NCBI RefSeq assembly: GCF_001553605.1
Contig: NZ_CP014229.1
Coordinates: forward strand, 2,446,501-2,510,500
Direction: 5' to 3'
DNA: 64,000 bases
DNA from: Desulfovibrio fairfieldensis
Lineage (GTDB): Bacteria > Desulfobacterota > Desulfovibrionia > Desulfovibrionales > Desulfovibrionaceae
The translations under genes and the position numbers were made by a program. Shown in pieces: positions 11,046-21,000 of the stretch. Every line of letters starts with the position of its first letter. Position 1 is the first letter of the stretch. The notes below the pieces were generated by a model that saw only the letters and a list, made by a program, of their open reading frames with translations, ran no database searches and was not told the origin of the DNA.

Positions 11046-12496
11046 TCTCTGTCTCCTTCTTCAGCGCGCAACGGCGGAAAAAACACACGAAACACGCTTT
11101 CTTCCCTTGGCGCGACCCTGTCCCGTTCCAGCCGCCAGCCCAGATGCTCGCAGGCCCGCAACGCCAGGGAGAGCCCTAGGCCGCTGCCCGCCGAACCGGC
11201 GGCGCGTTCGTGCCCGGACCGAGCCGGATCACCGGCACAGTTCGCTTGCGGGCCGCGCACGCCGCGCGCGAAAATATCCAGATCTCCGGGAATGCGCCCG
11301 CTGTTGCGGACCTCCAGCATTTCCGGCGTCAAACGCAGATAAACGCGGCCATTTTCCGTATAGCGACAAGCATTGTCCAGCAAATTCTTGAACACAATGG
11401 CCGCCAGTTCCTTCTGGCCCACGGCCTGGACGCCGTCCGCCACATCCGCGAAAAGCAACGCCGGACCACCGTCCACAGGCAGGGACGCGGCACCCCGCTC
11501 GCCCCCGCCTTTTCCCGGCCCGTTCGCCTCCGGCCCGGCCAAACGCAGCAGCCCGCCGCGCTCGCCCCCCCGGATCAGGCCCCGCATCTGCCCGCTGAGA
11601 TCCAGGGGCCCGCGTTCAATATCTTCGGGCCGCCGGGCCAGCAGCAAGAGCGTGCGCACCGTGGCGGACATGCGCGCCGTGGTGCGCGAAAGCCGCTCCA
11701 CCACGGCCATGAGTTCCGCGTTGCCGGATGTCTCGGACAGAGCCGCCAGGCGCAGTTCCAGAATTTCCAGACCGCCCTGCATGACCGTGAGCGGCGTGCG
11801 CAGTTCATGGCTTACGTCGCCGGTGAAAAAACTCTCCCGCCGCACGAAACGCTGTAAATCCGCCTCCCGCGCGGCCAGAGCGCGGGCCAGCACGCCCACC
11901 TCGTCCTCCAGCCCCAGGATATCCGGCGGCACGGGCGTGACCGCGGCGGGGTCCCGAGGATCGCGGCTCTCCACCGCGCCGGTCAGGCGACTGAGCGGAC
12001 GGGTGAGCCTGCGGGAAAGCAGCACGGCCAGCAGCACGGCCACGGCCAGCCCGGCGGCTGCGCAGAGCAGCAGCAGCCCGCCCAGACGGGCCTTCAGGGC
12101 CTGGAACGCGCCGGTCCGGCCGCTCAGGGCGTAGACCACGCCGTTGCGCCGGACCAGGAGAACAAATTCCTCCATCTGTTTGAAGAAATGCAGGCCGTCG
12201 GGCAATTCCTCCCAGGCCGGGGGAATCTGCTTGCCCACCAGAAAACGCCAGTGCATGGCCGCTGCCAGATCCTCGCCGTAATAGAGATTGCGGCGGCCCC
12301 GGTCCTCGGCTTCCCAGGCGCGCCGTTCGGCTTCGATAAGCGCCTCCATGACGGGCCGGGCATGCCAGCTCACCAGATACGCACCCAGCCGGTCATAGGA
12401 AAACAGGCCCACCAGGCCCAGGGTCAGGCCCATGCCCAGCGCCAGCAGCACAAAGGCCGCCAGCATGCGCTGGCGGATGCTGGCCCCCTGCCTCAC
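11042..12496 (-). CDS. Membrane sensor histidine kinase
   Basis: Class-I histidine kinase of 484 residues. Transmembrane helices lie at about 10-32 and 139-161 and enclose a periplasmic sensor of about 105 residues rich in Trp/Arg/Glu with no recognised ligand domain. HAMP spans about 162-215. The phospho-acceptor is His230 in SHELRTPL. The N-box NLLDNACRY and G2 box GSGLGLSLA are intact. A Gly-rich low-complexity insert near 310-330 separates the dimerisation and ATPase parts. The start is GTG, overlapping the regulator stop as GTGA. Position between its regulator and mdtABC, with OB-fold genes upstream, resembles E. coli ygiW-qseBC fused to an efflux operon. The kinase probably controls this pump; the signal is unknown. 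Confidence 0.92.
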   Translation of the reverse strand: MRQGASIRQRMLAAFVLLALGMGLTLGLVGLFSYDRLGAYLVSWHARPVMEALIEAERRAWEAEDRGRRNLYYGEDLAAAMHWRFLVGKQIPPAWEELPDGLHFFKQMEEFVLLVRRNGVVYALSGRTGAFQALKARLGGLLLLCAAAGLAVAVLLAVLLSRRLTRPLSRLTGAVESRDPRDPAAVTPVPPDILGLEDEVGVLARALAAREADLQRFVRRESFFTGDVSHELRTPLTVMQGGLEILELRLAALSETSGNAELMAVVERLSRTTARMSATVRTLLLLARRPEDIERGPLDLSGQMRGLIRGGERGGLLRLAGPEANGPGKGGGERGAASLPVDGGPALLFADVADGVQAVGQKELAAIVFKNLLDNACRYTENGRVYLRLTPEMLEVRNSGRIPGDLDIFARGVRGPQANCAGDPARSGHERAAGSAGSGLGLSLALRACEHLGWRLERDRVAPREESVFRVFFPPLRAEEGDRE

Positions 12497-13209
12497 GCCT
12501 GAGTCTCCCCGGCGAGACTCAGGCGGTAGCCCACATGCGGCACGGTTTGCAGCAGGGGCACGGCAAAGGGCTTGTCCAGCTCGCGCCGCAGCTCATGGAT
12601 ATGGGTGCGCAACGCGCTGCCTTCCGGCGCTTCGTCGCCCCAGAGCAGGTGTTCCAGGGTCTCGCGCCGGACCAGCGCCGGGGCCGCGCGGATCAGTTCG
12701 GCCAGGATGCGGAAGCCCGAAGGGCTCAGGCGCAGTTCACGGCCCTGGCGCACGGCCCGGTGCTCGGCATTGTTCAGACTGAGATCGGCAAAGGTCCAGA
12801 CGCCCGCTTCCGCCGCCGGACCGCCACCCACGGCGTTCAGACGGCCCCGCCGCAGCAGGGCCCGGATGCGGGCCTCAAGTTCCTTGAGGGCAAAAGGCTT
12901 GACCAGATAATCATCGGCCCCGGCCTCCAGGCCGCGTACCCGGTCGGCCACGGTGTCGCGGGCCGTGAGCATCAGCACGGGCACAGCGGAATGGTGTTCC
13001 TCGCGCAGATTCCGGCACAGGCTCACGCCGTCCAGTCCGGGCAGCATGACGTCCAGCACAATGCAGTCAAAACGCCCTTCCAGGGCCATGCTCAGGCCGG
13101 TCCGGCCGTGACGGGCGCAATCCAGCTCATAGCCCAGGGGTTCCAGGTAGGCATAGAGATTGGCCAGGATGTCCTCATTGTCTTCAATGAGCAGAAGGGA
13201 GACGGGCAT
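12493..13209 (-). CDS. OmpR/PhoB-family response regulator
   Basis: Two-domain regulator of 238 residues. The receiver domain (1-120) has the acidic pair ED at 9-10, phospho-acceptor Asp53 in LDVMLPGLDG, a TAR switch threonine region and Lys104 in VKPF. The C-terminal winged helix (about 135-235) has LSPSGFRILAELIRA and ALRTHIHELRRELD, typical of OmpR/QseB DNA-binding domains. It is the first gene of the tightly overlapping regulator-kinase-mdtABC cluster. The 65 bp upstream, before the last OB-fold gene stop, contain a perfect TAACTTT/AAAGTTA palindrome (13239-13254) that could be an operator or simply part of a dispersed repeat. Confidence 0.93.
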   Translation of the reverse strand: MPVSLLLIEDNEDILANLYAYLEPLGYELDCARHGRTGLSMALEGRFDCIVLDVMLPGLDGVSLCRNLREEHHSAVPVLMLTARDTVADRVRGLEAGADDYLVKPFALKELEARIRALLRRGRLNAVGGGPAAEAGVWTFADLSLNNAEHRAVRQGRELRLSPSGFRILAELIRAAPALVRRETLEHLLWGDEAPEGSALRTHIHELRRELDKPFAVPLLQTVPHVGYRLSLAGETQA

Positions 13210-13229
13210 GACGCACCTGCGGCGAAGTT

Positions 13230-13262
13230 AGAGCAAGGTAACTTTTCAAAGTTAATCCGCTC
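13230..13262. repeat. Short palindromic element with AGAGC/GCTC ends
   Basis: Intergenic element whose ends pair (AGAGC with GCTC) and whose core is the perfect palindrome TAACTTTTCAAAGTTA. It is one member of a dispersed family in this window (see also 13689, 30287, 57888 and the end of the gcv spacer). It lies directly upstream of the response regulator, so an operator function cannot be excluded. Confidence 0.5.
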
Positions 13263-13274
13263 CGGACCGTCAGT

Positions 13275-13628
13275 TTAGTCGATGAGGGCCAGGGCGTCCA
13301 CTTCCACTTCATTGGAGCGCTTGCGGCTCCAATTCACATGGCCCATAAGACGCACCCGGTCGTGCGGCGTGATCGTGAGGTGGCCGAAAATGTCATTCTC
13401 GATCTCCACCACCACGCGGCCGCTTCCGTCACCGAACAGGTACCTGTTTTTGCGGAAGGGGATTTTTTCCAAAATATGCCCTTCCAGCACGCAGGGGGCA
13501 TCGTCCTGGGCGTCCAGCACATCCGCGGCCCGGGTCACCGTGGGCGAGACGCCCGGCCCCTCAAAACCGGCGGCGCGCACAGGAACGGCAACGCACAGGA
13601 AGAAAAGCAGCAATGCCAATACACGCAT
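13275..13628 (-). CDS. Secreted OB-fold (YgiW/YdeI family) protein 3
   Basis: Small periplasmic protein of the bacterial OB-fold family (BOF; YgiW/YdeI), about 117 residues. The signal peptide is MRVLALLLFFLCVAVPVRAA, followed by FEGPGVSP. The OB-fold features V-L-EGHILEKI, KNRYLFGDGSGRVVVEIE and ITPHDRVRLMGHVN match its two upstream paralogues. The ATG at 13628 is preferred over 13634 because GGAG then sits 7 nt upstream. Relatives in enterobacteria are linked to stress tolerance, and the gene next to qseBC is ygiW. It sits 65 bp before the response regulator gene, so it may belong to the same regulon or transcript. Confidence 0.82.
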   Translation of the reverse strand: MRVLALLLFFLCVAVPVRAAGFEGPGVSPTVTRAADVLDAQDDAPCVLEGHILEKIPFRKNRYLFGDGSGRVVVEIENDIFGHLTITPHDRVRLMGHVNWSRKRSNEVEVDALALID

Positions 13629-13688
13629 GGGCATACTCCGGGCAAAGCCGGGGCGGGATAAGCCCGCCCCGCGTTCCGCCGTTCTTTT

Positions 13689-13756
13689 AGAGCAGATTTA
13701 CTTTGCTCTAGAGCAGATTCACTTTGAAGTTATGCCAATTTCAAAGTTGAAATGCT
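13689..13756. repeat. Cluster of AGAGC-type palindromes between OB-fold genes
   Basis: A hairpin with AGAGCA/TGCTCT arms (13689-13709) is followed at once by a second, degenerate copy beginning GAGCAGATTCACTTTG and containing CTTTGAA/TTCAAAG arms. The cluster fills most of the gap between the second and third OB-fold genes. No T-run follows either hairpin, so it is more likely a dispersed repeat or mRNA-processing site than a terminator. Confidence 0.5.
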
Positions 13757-14146
13757 TTACTTCAGGATTTCCAGAACCTTCACATCAATCTTGATGGGTT
13801 CCATCATATCCTTGTCCACCTTGCCGGAAAGACGCACCTTGGTCTGCGGGGTCACGGTGCGGCCCGCGAAAGTCTCGTGGTCGATATCCACGATGATCTG
13901 GCCCGTGGCGTCCTTGAACAGATATTTGTCGTCGCTGCCGGCCAGGCGCTCCACAATGTTGCCGACAAGCACCACGGGCGCGTCGTCCCAGGAACTTTGA
14001 GCCTTTTTCACCGTATCAGCCTGCACGCCGCCGGTGGGGCCCTGGAAGCCGCCCATGCTCTGGCCGCCGGAATTGGGACCTTCAAATGCCGCATAAGCGG
14101 GGACGGCCAGCACGGCCAGCATGACGAAAGTAAGCAGATAACGCAT
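13757..14146 (-). CDS. Secreted OB-fold (YgiW/YdeI family) protein 2
   Basis: A 129-residue paralogue of its neighbours. The signal peptide is MRYLLTFVMLAVLAVPAYA with an A-x-A cleavage site, then a Gly-rich FEGPNSGGQSMGGFQGPTGG stretch. The OB-fold core contains PVVLVGNIVERLAGSDDKYLF, GQIIVDIDHETFAGRTV and TPQTKVRLSGKVD. A GGAGG ribosome site stands 5 nt before the ATG. Predicted periplasmic; a binding or stress-protective role is inferred from the family only. It is one of three tandem copies that probably arose by local duplication. Confidence 0.85.
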   Translation of the reverse strand: MRYLLTFVMLAVLAVPAYAAFEGPNSGGQSMGGFQGPTGGVQADTVKKAQSSWDDAPVVLVGNIVERLAGSDDKYLFKDATGQIIVDIDHETFAGRTVTPQTKVRLSGKVDKDMMEPIKIDVKVLEILK

Positions 14147-14202
14147 TTTGTCCTCCGGATTTTACCGTATATGTTTAAAGTGGATTGAGGCGAGACGAGA
14201 GC

Positions 14203-14586
14203 CTACTGCAACAGCTGCAGCACCTTCACGTCCACCCGCAGCGGCTTTTTAGGATACTTCTTCAGCTTGCCGAACAGACGCACGTTGCTCTCGGGAGTGA
14301 TGTCCCGCCCGGCGAAAACCTTGTGGTCGATCTCCACCATGATTTTGCCGCTTTCGTCCTGAAACAGGTATTTGTCGTCCTTGCCGGCCACGCGTTCCAC
14401 AACATGTCCGGTCAGCACCACCGGAGTTTTGTTGGGAGCAACCAGGGCCTTGGCAACAGTGTCTGTGCTCACGGTCCCGCCGGGGCCCTGAAAGCCGCCG
14501 CCGGGCAGGGCCGGGGCCGCCGTTTCAGCCGCGTATACGGGAACCGCCAGCATGACCGCCAGCGCCAGGAAAAGTAAATAACGCAT
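14203..14586 (-). CDS. Secreted OB-fold (YgiW/YdeI family) protein 1
   Basis: First gene of the OB-fold trio, 127 residues from the ATG at 14586, which has an AGGAGG site just upstream; an in-frame ATG at 14670 lacks one and would spoil the signal peptide. The signal peptide is MRYLLFLALAVMLAVPVYAA. The core shows PVVLTGHVVERVAGKDDKYLF, GKIMVEIDHKVFAGRDI and TPESNVRLFGKLK, closest to copy 2. The 60 bp upstream contain no obvious promoter consensus. With the two other copies and the regulator-kinase pair it makes a ygiW-qseBC-like arrangement. Confidence 0.85.
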   Translation of the reverse strand: MRYLLFLALAVMLAVPVYAAETAAPALPGGGFQGPGGTVSTDTVAKALVAPNKTPVVLTGHVVERVAGKDDKYLFQDESGKIMVEIDHKVFAGRDITPESNVRLFGKLKKYPKKPLRVDVKVLQLLQ

Positions 14587-14743
14587 AGTTTCCTCCTGCA
14601 TTGCGGGCTTGCTTCTCGGCAACATCCGTTGCCGCCCGCGAAAATACTCTGCTCCGGCAGGCGTCAGCAAAGCGTCAGCACGCGGCGCCCCGAGGCGGGA
14701 ATGCGCCCTTGTGGAGCCGGGGCAAAACTGCTATCGTTCCGGC

Positions 14744-15001
14744 ATGAAAGAGCTTGATCCGCATACTATCCGTCCCTGCCTCGCCTGCGGGGGCACCAAT
14801 GCCCATCTGGAATCCATGTTGCCGCCGGGCCGTCGGCAGGAAGTCTGGCGCGTGGTCTGCGCCTGCGGCCAGACTTCGCAGCAGTGGTCGGTTTCCCAGG
14901 GAGCGGCCATCCGCGCCTGGAACCGCAACCTGGCCCAGGAAAACGATCTGGCCTCTCTGTCCAAGGAGCGCATGACGCCCCAGAGCCATCTGAAGAGCTA
15001 G
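14744..15001 (+). CDS. Lar-like zinc-ribbon protein
   Basis: Small 85-residue protein. CLACGG near the N-terminus and VVCACGQ further on form a CxxC...CxC zinc-ribbon-like layout, ending in the GAAIRAWNRN segment typical of Lar restriction-alleviation family proteins encoded by phages and mobile elements. The start at 14744 follows a weak ribosome site; an in-frame ATG at 14609 would overlap the divergent OB-fold gene. Lar-type proteins modulate type I restriction enzymes, but many family members are uncharacterised and may bind other targets. Its position between a chromosomal operon and the toxin island is consistent with accessory DNA. The fold call is moderate; the function is not established. 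Confidence 0.6.
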   Translation: MKELDPHTIRPCLACGGTNAHLESMLPPGRRQEVWRVVCACGQTSQQWSVSQGAAIRAWNRNLAQENDLASLSKERMTPQSHLKS

Positions 15002-15065
15002 CCCGGCCCTCCCCTCTTTTTCGGATTTTTCCGCCCCGCAGCGCCGCCGTAAAACAAATGGCCGC

Positions 15066-18000
15066 ATGCTGTGTCTTTTTTTATTTCTCTCGCCTGCCGG
15101 ATGCAGCGGGGCCGCCAATTCGCAGCTCGGCGGCATTGTGGCGGGCAATCCCAACTTCCACGGCAACCGTGGGGCCGAGGCGCGCACCATCCTCAATGAG
15201 GTGACCAGCGCCAACCGCTCGCGCATTGAAGGCTATATCGAAGTCAACGGCCGGGCGGCGGACGTGATTCTGGCCAATCCCAACGGCGTGACGGTCAACG
15301 GCGGCGGCTTCATCAACGTGCCGCGCGCCACCATCACCACGGGCAAGCCGGAGGTGGACCCCGGCGGCGCGTTGCGCGGCTATGAGGTGCGCCAGGGCGA
15401 CATCCGCATTGAAGGCGCGGGCATCAACGCCGACAACACGGACGCCTTTACCCTGCTGGCGCGCACGGCCCATGTGGAGGCCCAGGTGCGCGCCAGCAGC
15501 CTGGCCGTGGTCACGGGCAAAAACAGCGTGGCCGCCGACGGCACGGTGACGCCCCTGGCCGATCCCTCCCCTGCCCCGGCTGATCCCGGCAATCCCGCCG
15601 CCGAGGAAAAACCGGAAGTGGGCATTGACTCCTCGGCCCTGGGCGGTATGTACGCCAACCGCATCACCCTTATCGCCACGGAAAAGGGCGTGGGCGTGAA
15701 CCTGGAAGGCACGGTGCAGAGCGCGGACCAGATGGTGATCACCGCCGACGGCAAGCTGCGCCTGCGCGAGGCCGTCTCGGGCGGCGACGCGGTGCTGGCC
15801 GGCAAGGGGGATATCGAACTGACCGGAGCCGCCGTCACGGCGGCGCGCGACCTGACGGTGACGGCTGACAACCTGCGTCTGGAAAAGGGCGTGTTTGAAC
15901 CGCAATATGAAGCCCGCAAGGCCAAAAAACAGGCCGGAAGCGTAACCGCCGGTGCGGCTTCCGCACCGGCGTCGGGCCTGACAGGCCCGACGCCCGAGCC
16001 GGAACCGGAAAAATCCTCCGGACTTTATGCGGGCGGCAATCTGTCGATCAAAGCCAATACCCTGGTTCTCGGCGAAGACGCGCAGGCGGCGTCCGGGGTG
16101 GACAGTTCCGGCGGCCTGACAAAAGACGGCAACACAACTATCGCCGCCGGCACAGTGGAGGCAAAGCGGGCCAAAGTCCTGTCCGGCGGATCGATCACCA
16201 TCGCGGCCGCCACGGCCAATGCCGCCTCTTCAACCATTGCGGGCCGGGGCGACGTCGTGCTCTCCGGCGGGGAGCTCGCCCTTCTGAACACCCTGGTACA
16301 GGGCGGACGCGTGGGGCTGGACCTGGAGCACGTGAAACTGACGGAAAAATCCAAGGCGGAAGCCGTCACGGATCTGGCCTTTCGGGTGGCCCAAGCGGAG
16401 CTGAACGACGCAAGCTTGAGCGCCGGTTCCGACTTGCTTCTGGATGTGGGAAAAGCCCTCTTTGACGTTCAAAGCAGCCTTTCTTCCGGCAATGACCTGA
16501 CCCTGCGCGGCACGGATGTAACCCTGAACGGCGCGTTTCTGGCGGCCGGGCAGGACCTTGAATATTCCGGCGAAAGCCTGAGCAATATGAGCGGCGTCCT
16601 GTACGCGGCGCGGGACCAGCGCCTGTACACATCCGGCCTGCTGCTCAACGACGGCGGCGAAATTTACGCCGGGCGCGACATTCTGATCGCCGACGCCGAC
16701 GGCAAGGGAGAGAACGCCGTGCGCAATCTCTCGGGCACGATCTCCGCCGGGAACGAGCTTTCCATCAGCGCAAAAACCGTGGAAAACAAAAAACGTGAAT
16801 TTGAAGTGGCGGAACGAGGCAGGCACATTTCATACAACGAATGGTATGAATGCAACAAGCCGTTGCTCGGTCACGGTTGCGACAGAAGGCAACTGTGGTA
16901 TTACGTCAACGTCTATGAAGACTACATCCTGAAGGATTCGCCGTCCGCCCAGATGCTTGCGGGCGGAGACATTCTCATCAGCGCGGACCTGCTTGAAAAC
17001 CACTACAGCACCATTGCCGCCGGAAATAATCTCGCCGTCAAGGCGACCAACGTCGACAACAAGGACGCCGTGCTGCAACGGACGCGCACGGTCAGGGAAA
17101 CCATGAAGGGCTGGGACTCCGATGATGACTTCACCGGCGAATATTTCCGGTCCTACAATGAAACCTACGAAGAGATCGGGCGTTCCCCCGTCGTGCTTTC
17201 CGCCAAGTCCGGGTTGTATATGGACGTTGCGGATACCTTCAACAATTACAGCGACCGCCAGGGCATTTCGCTGCCCAACGGCAGTTCGGAGAGCGCGGGC
17301 TATCCTTTTGCGGGCAGTCCCATGTTCCGCCCGTCCACGTCGCCGGGCCATCGTTACCTCATTGAAACCAACCCCATGTTCACGAATATGGGCCTTTTTT
17401 ACGGTTCGGATTATTTCCTGAGCCGCATCGGCCTGGACCAGGACCGCCAGCAGGTGGTCCTGCTGGGCGACGCCTTTTATGAAACGCGTCTTGTGCAGCA
17501 GCAGATTCTGGCCGCCACGGGCCAGCGCTTCCTCAACGGCTACAGTTCGGACGCGGACCAGATGCGCGGGCTCATGGACGCGGCGGCGGCCCAGGCCCAG
17601 GGGCTTGATCTCAGCGTCGGCGTGGCCCTCACGCCGACCCAGGTGGCGGCCCTGACCCAGGACATCATCTGGCTGGAAGAAGAAGAGCACATGGGCCGGA
17701 AGGTGCTTGTGCCCCACCTCTACCTGGCCTCGGCCACCCAGCAGGACATCGCGCCCGGCGGCGGCGTGCAGGCCAAAAACGTCTACATCAATGCCGGTAA
17801 AGGCATTCTGAACGAAGGCCGCATCAACGGCGAAAATGTGAACCTGGCCTCGGTCAGTATCGAAAACACCGGCGGCCTGCTGCGCGGCGGCAGCCTGAAC
17901 CTCACGGCCCTGAACGACATTGCCAACAACAGCGGCTTCATCCAGGGCGGGGACATCAGCCTGAAGGCCGGGGGCGACATTGTCTCGCAAACCCTGACCC

Positions 18001-21000
18001 GCCCCGACGCGGGCAATGCCGCCCACCAGCATGTGCTGGCCCAAGGCCGCATCGAGGCCACGGGCACTGTGACGGCCGTGGCGGGCAACGACCTGGCCAT
18101 CCGGGGCTCCACGCTCAGCGCGGGCGGCGACGTGACCCTGGCCGCCGGGCGGGACATGACTGTGGGCACCGTCACCGAGGAATTTCACCTTGACGGCGGC
18201 TCGCGCAGTTGGGAGCACCGCGTCACCCACACCGGCTCCACTGTGGCGGCGGGCGGCAACCTGAACATGACCGCCGGGCGGGACATGACCGTGGCCGGTT
18301 CCCAGGTGGGCGCGGGCGGCGACGCCCAACTCGCGGCGGGCGGCGATCTGTCCGTGGTGGCCGTGCAGGATACGTTCAGCTCCTTTGTCAAGGCCGAGTC
18401 CGGCAAGGGCGGCCTGTTCTCCTCCAGCTCCAAGTCCACCTATACCCAGGACTACCGCACCTCCAAATCCTCCACAGTGGCCTCCGGCGGCAATCTCAGC
18501 CTGCTGGCCGGGGTCACCGGTTTGACGCCGGGCGCGTCCGCTGCCTCCGGCGCGCCCGCGTCAACCGGCCATGCCTCGGTGGTGGGCTCCAACCTGGCCA
18601 GCGGCAAGGACCTTACCGTGGCCGCCAGCGGCAACGTCAACGTGGCCTCGGCACAGAACAGTTCCTATTTCAGCCACACCAAGTCCACCGTGGGCGCGCT
18701 GGGCCTCAGTTCCTCTTCCAAAAGGGAGGAAAAATCCTCTGTTACCCAGGTCGGGTCCACCTTGAGCGGAGAAAATGTAAAAATTTCTGCCGGTAACGAT
18801 ATTACTGCCACAGCGAGCAATATTTTTGCCTCGCGGAATGTGCAACTGAACGCTGAAAAGGGGAATATCCTTCTTGATGCCGCGCAGAACACGCAATCGT
18901 CATACTATAAATCCAGCTCATCCCGGGCAGGGATTTTCGGCGGCAGCTCGGGAATTTCATTTGCCAGCAGCAAACAAAAGCAAAAAGGCGATGGCGTCAG
19001 TAAAAATATTGGTTCCGCCATTATGGCGGGAGAAGATATCACAATGTCGGCCCAACATGACGTTACCTCCGTGGGATCGTTGATTTCCGCCGGCAACAAC
19101 GTCCAGATACAATCCGGGCGCGACGTCAACCTGCTTCCCGGCAATGATACGTCATATGCGTTTGAGTCCAGCAAAAAGAGTGAAGTCGGCATAGGCGCGG
19201 CGCTGAGTTCCAGCGGGGCCAGTCTCAGTCTCGGCTACCAGAGCACGGCCAAGGGCAGCAAACAGAACGCGGCCCAGAATGCGGGCAGCCTGGTACAGGC
19301 AGGCAACGATATCTCCATAACGGCCGGGCGCGACATCAACCAGATAGCGTCGCACATGGAAGCCGCACGTGATGTGAACCTGAACACCGGGCGCGACTGG
19401 AACATGCTTGCCGGTCAGGATTCCCAGAGCGCATCGGCCTGGCGGAAGGATGTGCAGGCCGGAATCACGCTTTCCTTGCAGCAGAATGTTTCTTCCGCCG
19501 TGCAGGCTGTGGCCGATCTGCCGCAAGCCATGGGAAGCGGTCAGGGCGGTCTGGGATATCAGGGCGTCACCGCCGCCAGCGCCGGGCTGAAAGCCGTCAC
19601 CAGCGTCTATAATTCCATCTTTCAGGTGGTCAGCGCGTCATTGTCTGTCGGCGGTTCCACGTCCCGGCAAAAATCTTCCTCATCCTCAAGCACGGCTTCC
19701 CCCTCCACGCTGCTGGCCGGGCGCGACCTTGAGGCCGTCAGCGGGCGGGACATCACTATTGAAGGCGGCCGTGTGCAGGCCGGTCATGACATGGCCTTGG
19801 GGGCTGGCCATGACCTGAACATCGTCGCAGCCACCAATACCTACGACAGCAAGCAATCCGCCTCATCCGCCTCGGGCGGCGTGAACGTGAGCGTGGGCTT
19901 CGGCTCCAGCGGCATGGCCGTTTCCGGCAGCGTGTCCGCCTCCGCGTCCGGCAGCCAGGGCAAGAGCAGCGGCACAAGCTACACCAATGCCCTGGTAGCG
20001 GCGGGCAATCATCTGGAAACCACTTCCGGACGCGACACCAACATCAAGGGTGCGCAGGTGCAGGGCAACACGGTGGATATGGCTGTGGGCCGCGATCTGA
20101 ATGTGCACAGTCTGCAAGACACGGCCCAGAGCTCCGGCAACTCCTGGTCCCTGGGCGGCAGCATCGGCTTTGACGCTACGGGTCTTGTACCCGACAAAAT
20201 CATGGGAATACCGGTGACCGGAAGCAACGGCTCCGGATTGAACATCGGCGGCGGCACCAGCAGCGGTTCCATGGCCTGGGTCAACGGCCAGACCAGCATT
20301 ACGGCCAAAGAAGACCTGGATATCTACACTGAAAAAAATACGGACATCAAGGGCGCGGTCATCGCGGCGGACAACGGCAATCTGACGTTGAACACCGGCA
20401 GCCTGACATATTCCGATATTCAGGATAAAAACAAGCAGGAAAATATCTCCGCCAATATCGGCCTCGGTGGCCAGTTGGAGAACGCTTCTCTTTCGGGAGA
20501 CTACGGCAAAACGGATCAGGAGCAGATCAACCGCGCCACGGTGGGCCAAGGGACGGTGATTATCCGCTCTGATCCCGCCCAGGGATTGGAGGGCCTGAAC
20601 AGAGATATCGCCAAGGCCCAGGAACTGACTAAAAACGAAAAAGTCAGCGTCACGGTCTATGTGGACAGCACGTCGATCAAAGAACTGGCGAGCGGCTTTG
20701 CAGGAACCATAGAAGGCGTCGAAAACTTGGGGGAAAACCTCCAGCAGATCGTCAGGGAATGGAAAGCCATTACCGCCGCCTTGCCCGAGAACGCCAAAGG
20801 CCTTGGTCAGGCGGGCCTGGATGCAATGCAGGCCATGCTCCGCAGCGGCGCGTCGTCCGAACAGGTAGAGCAGTTAATGAGTGACCCGGAGTTTCAAAGG
20901 CTTATCACGGGCCTCGGATCTGTACCCCCAGAAGGCTCTAATTCTGTTCCAGGACAGGTCCAGAAAGGAGAAAATGGAGTCTGGACGGTTAACATACCCC

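Noticed and set aside
16830..18329. Long minus-strand frames inside the cdiA genes
   Set aside because: They repeat in both duplicated copies as the antisense of haemagglutinin repeats and show no family signature.
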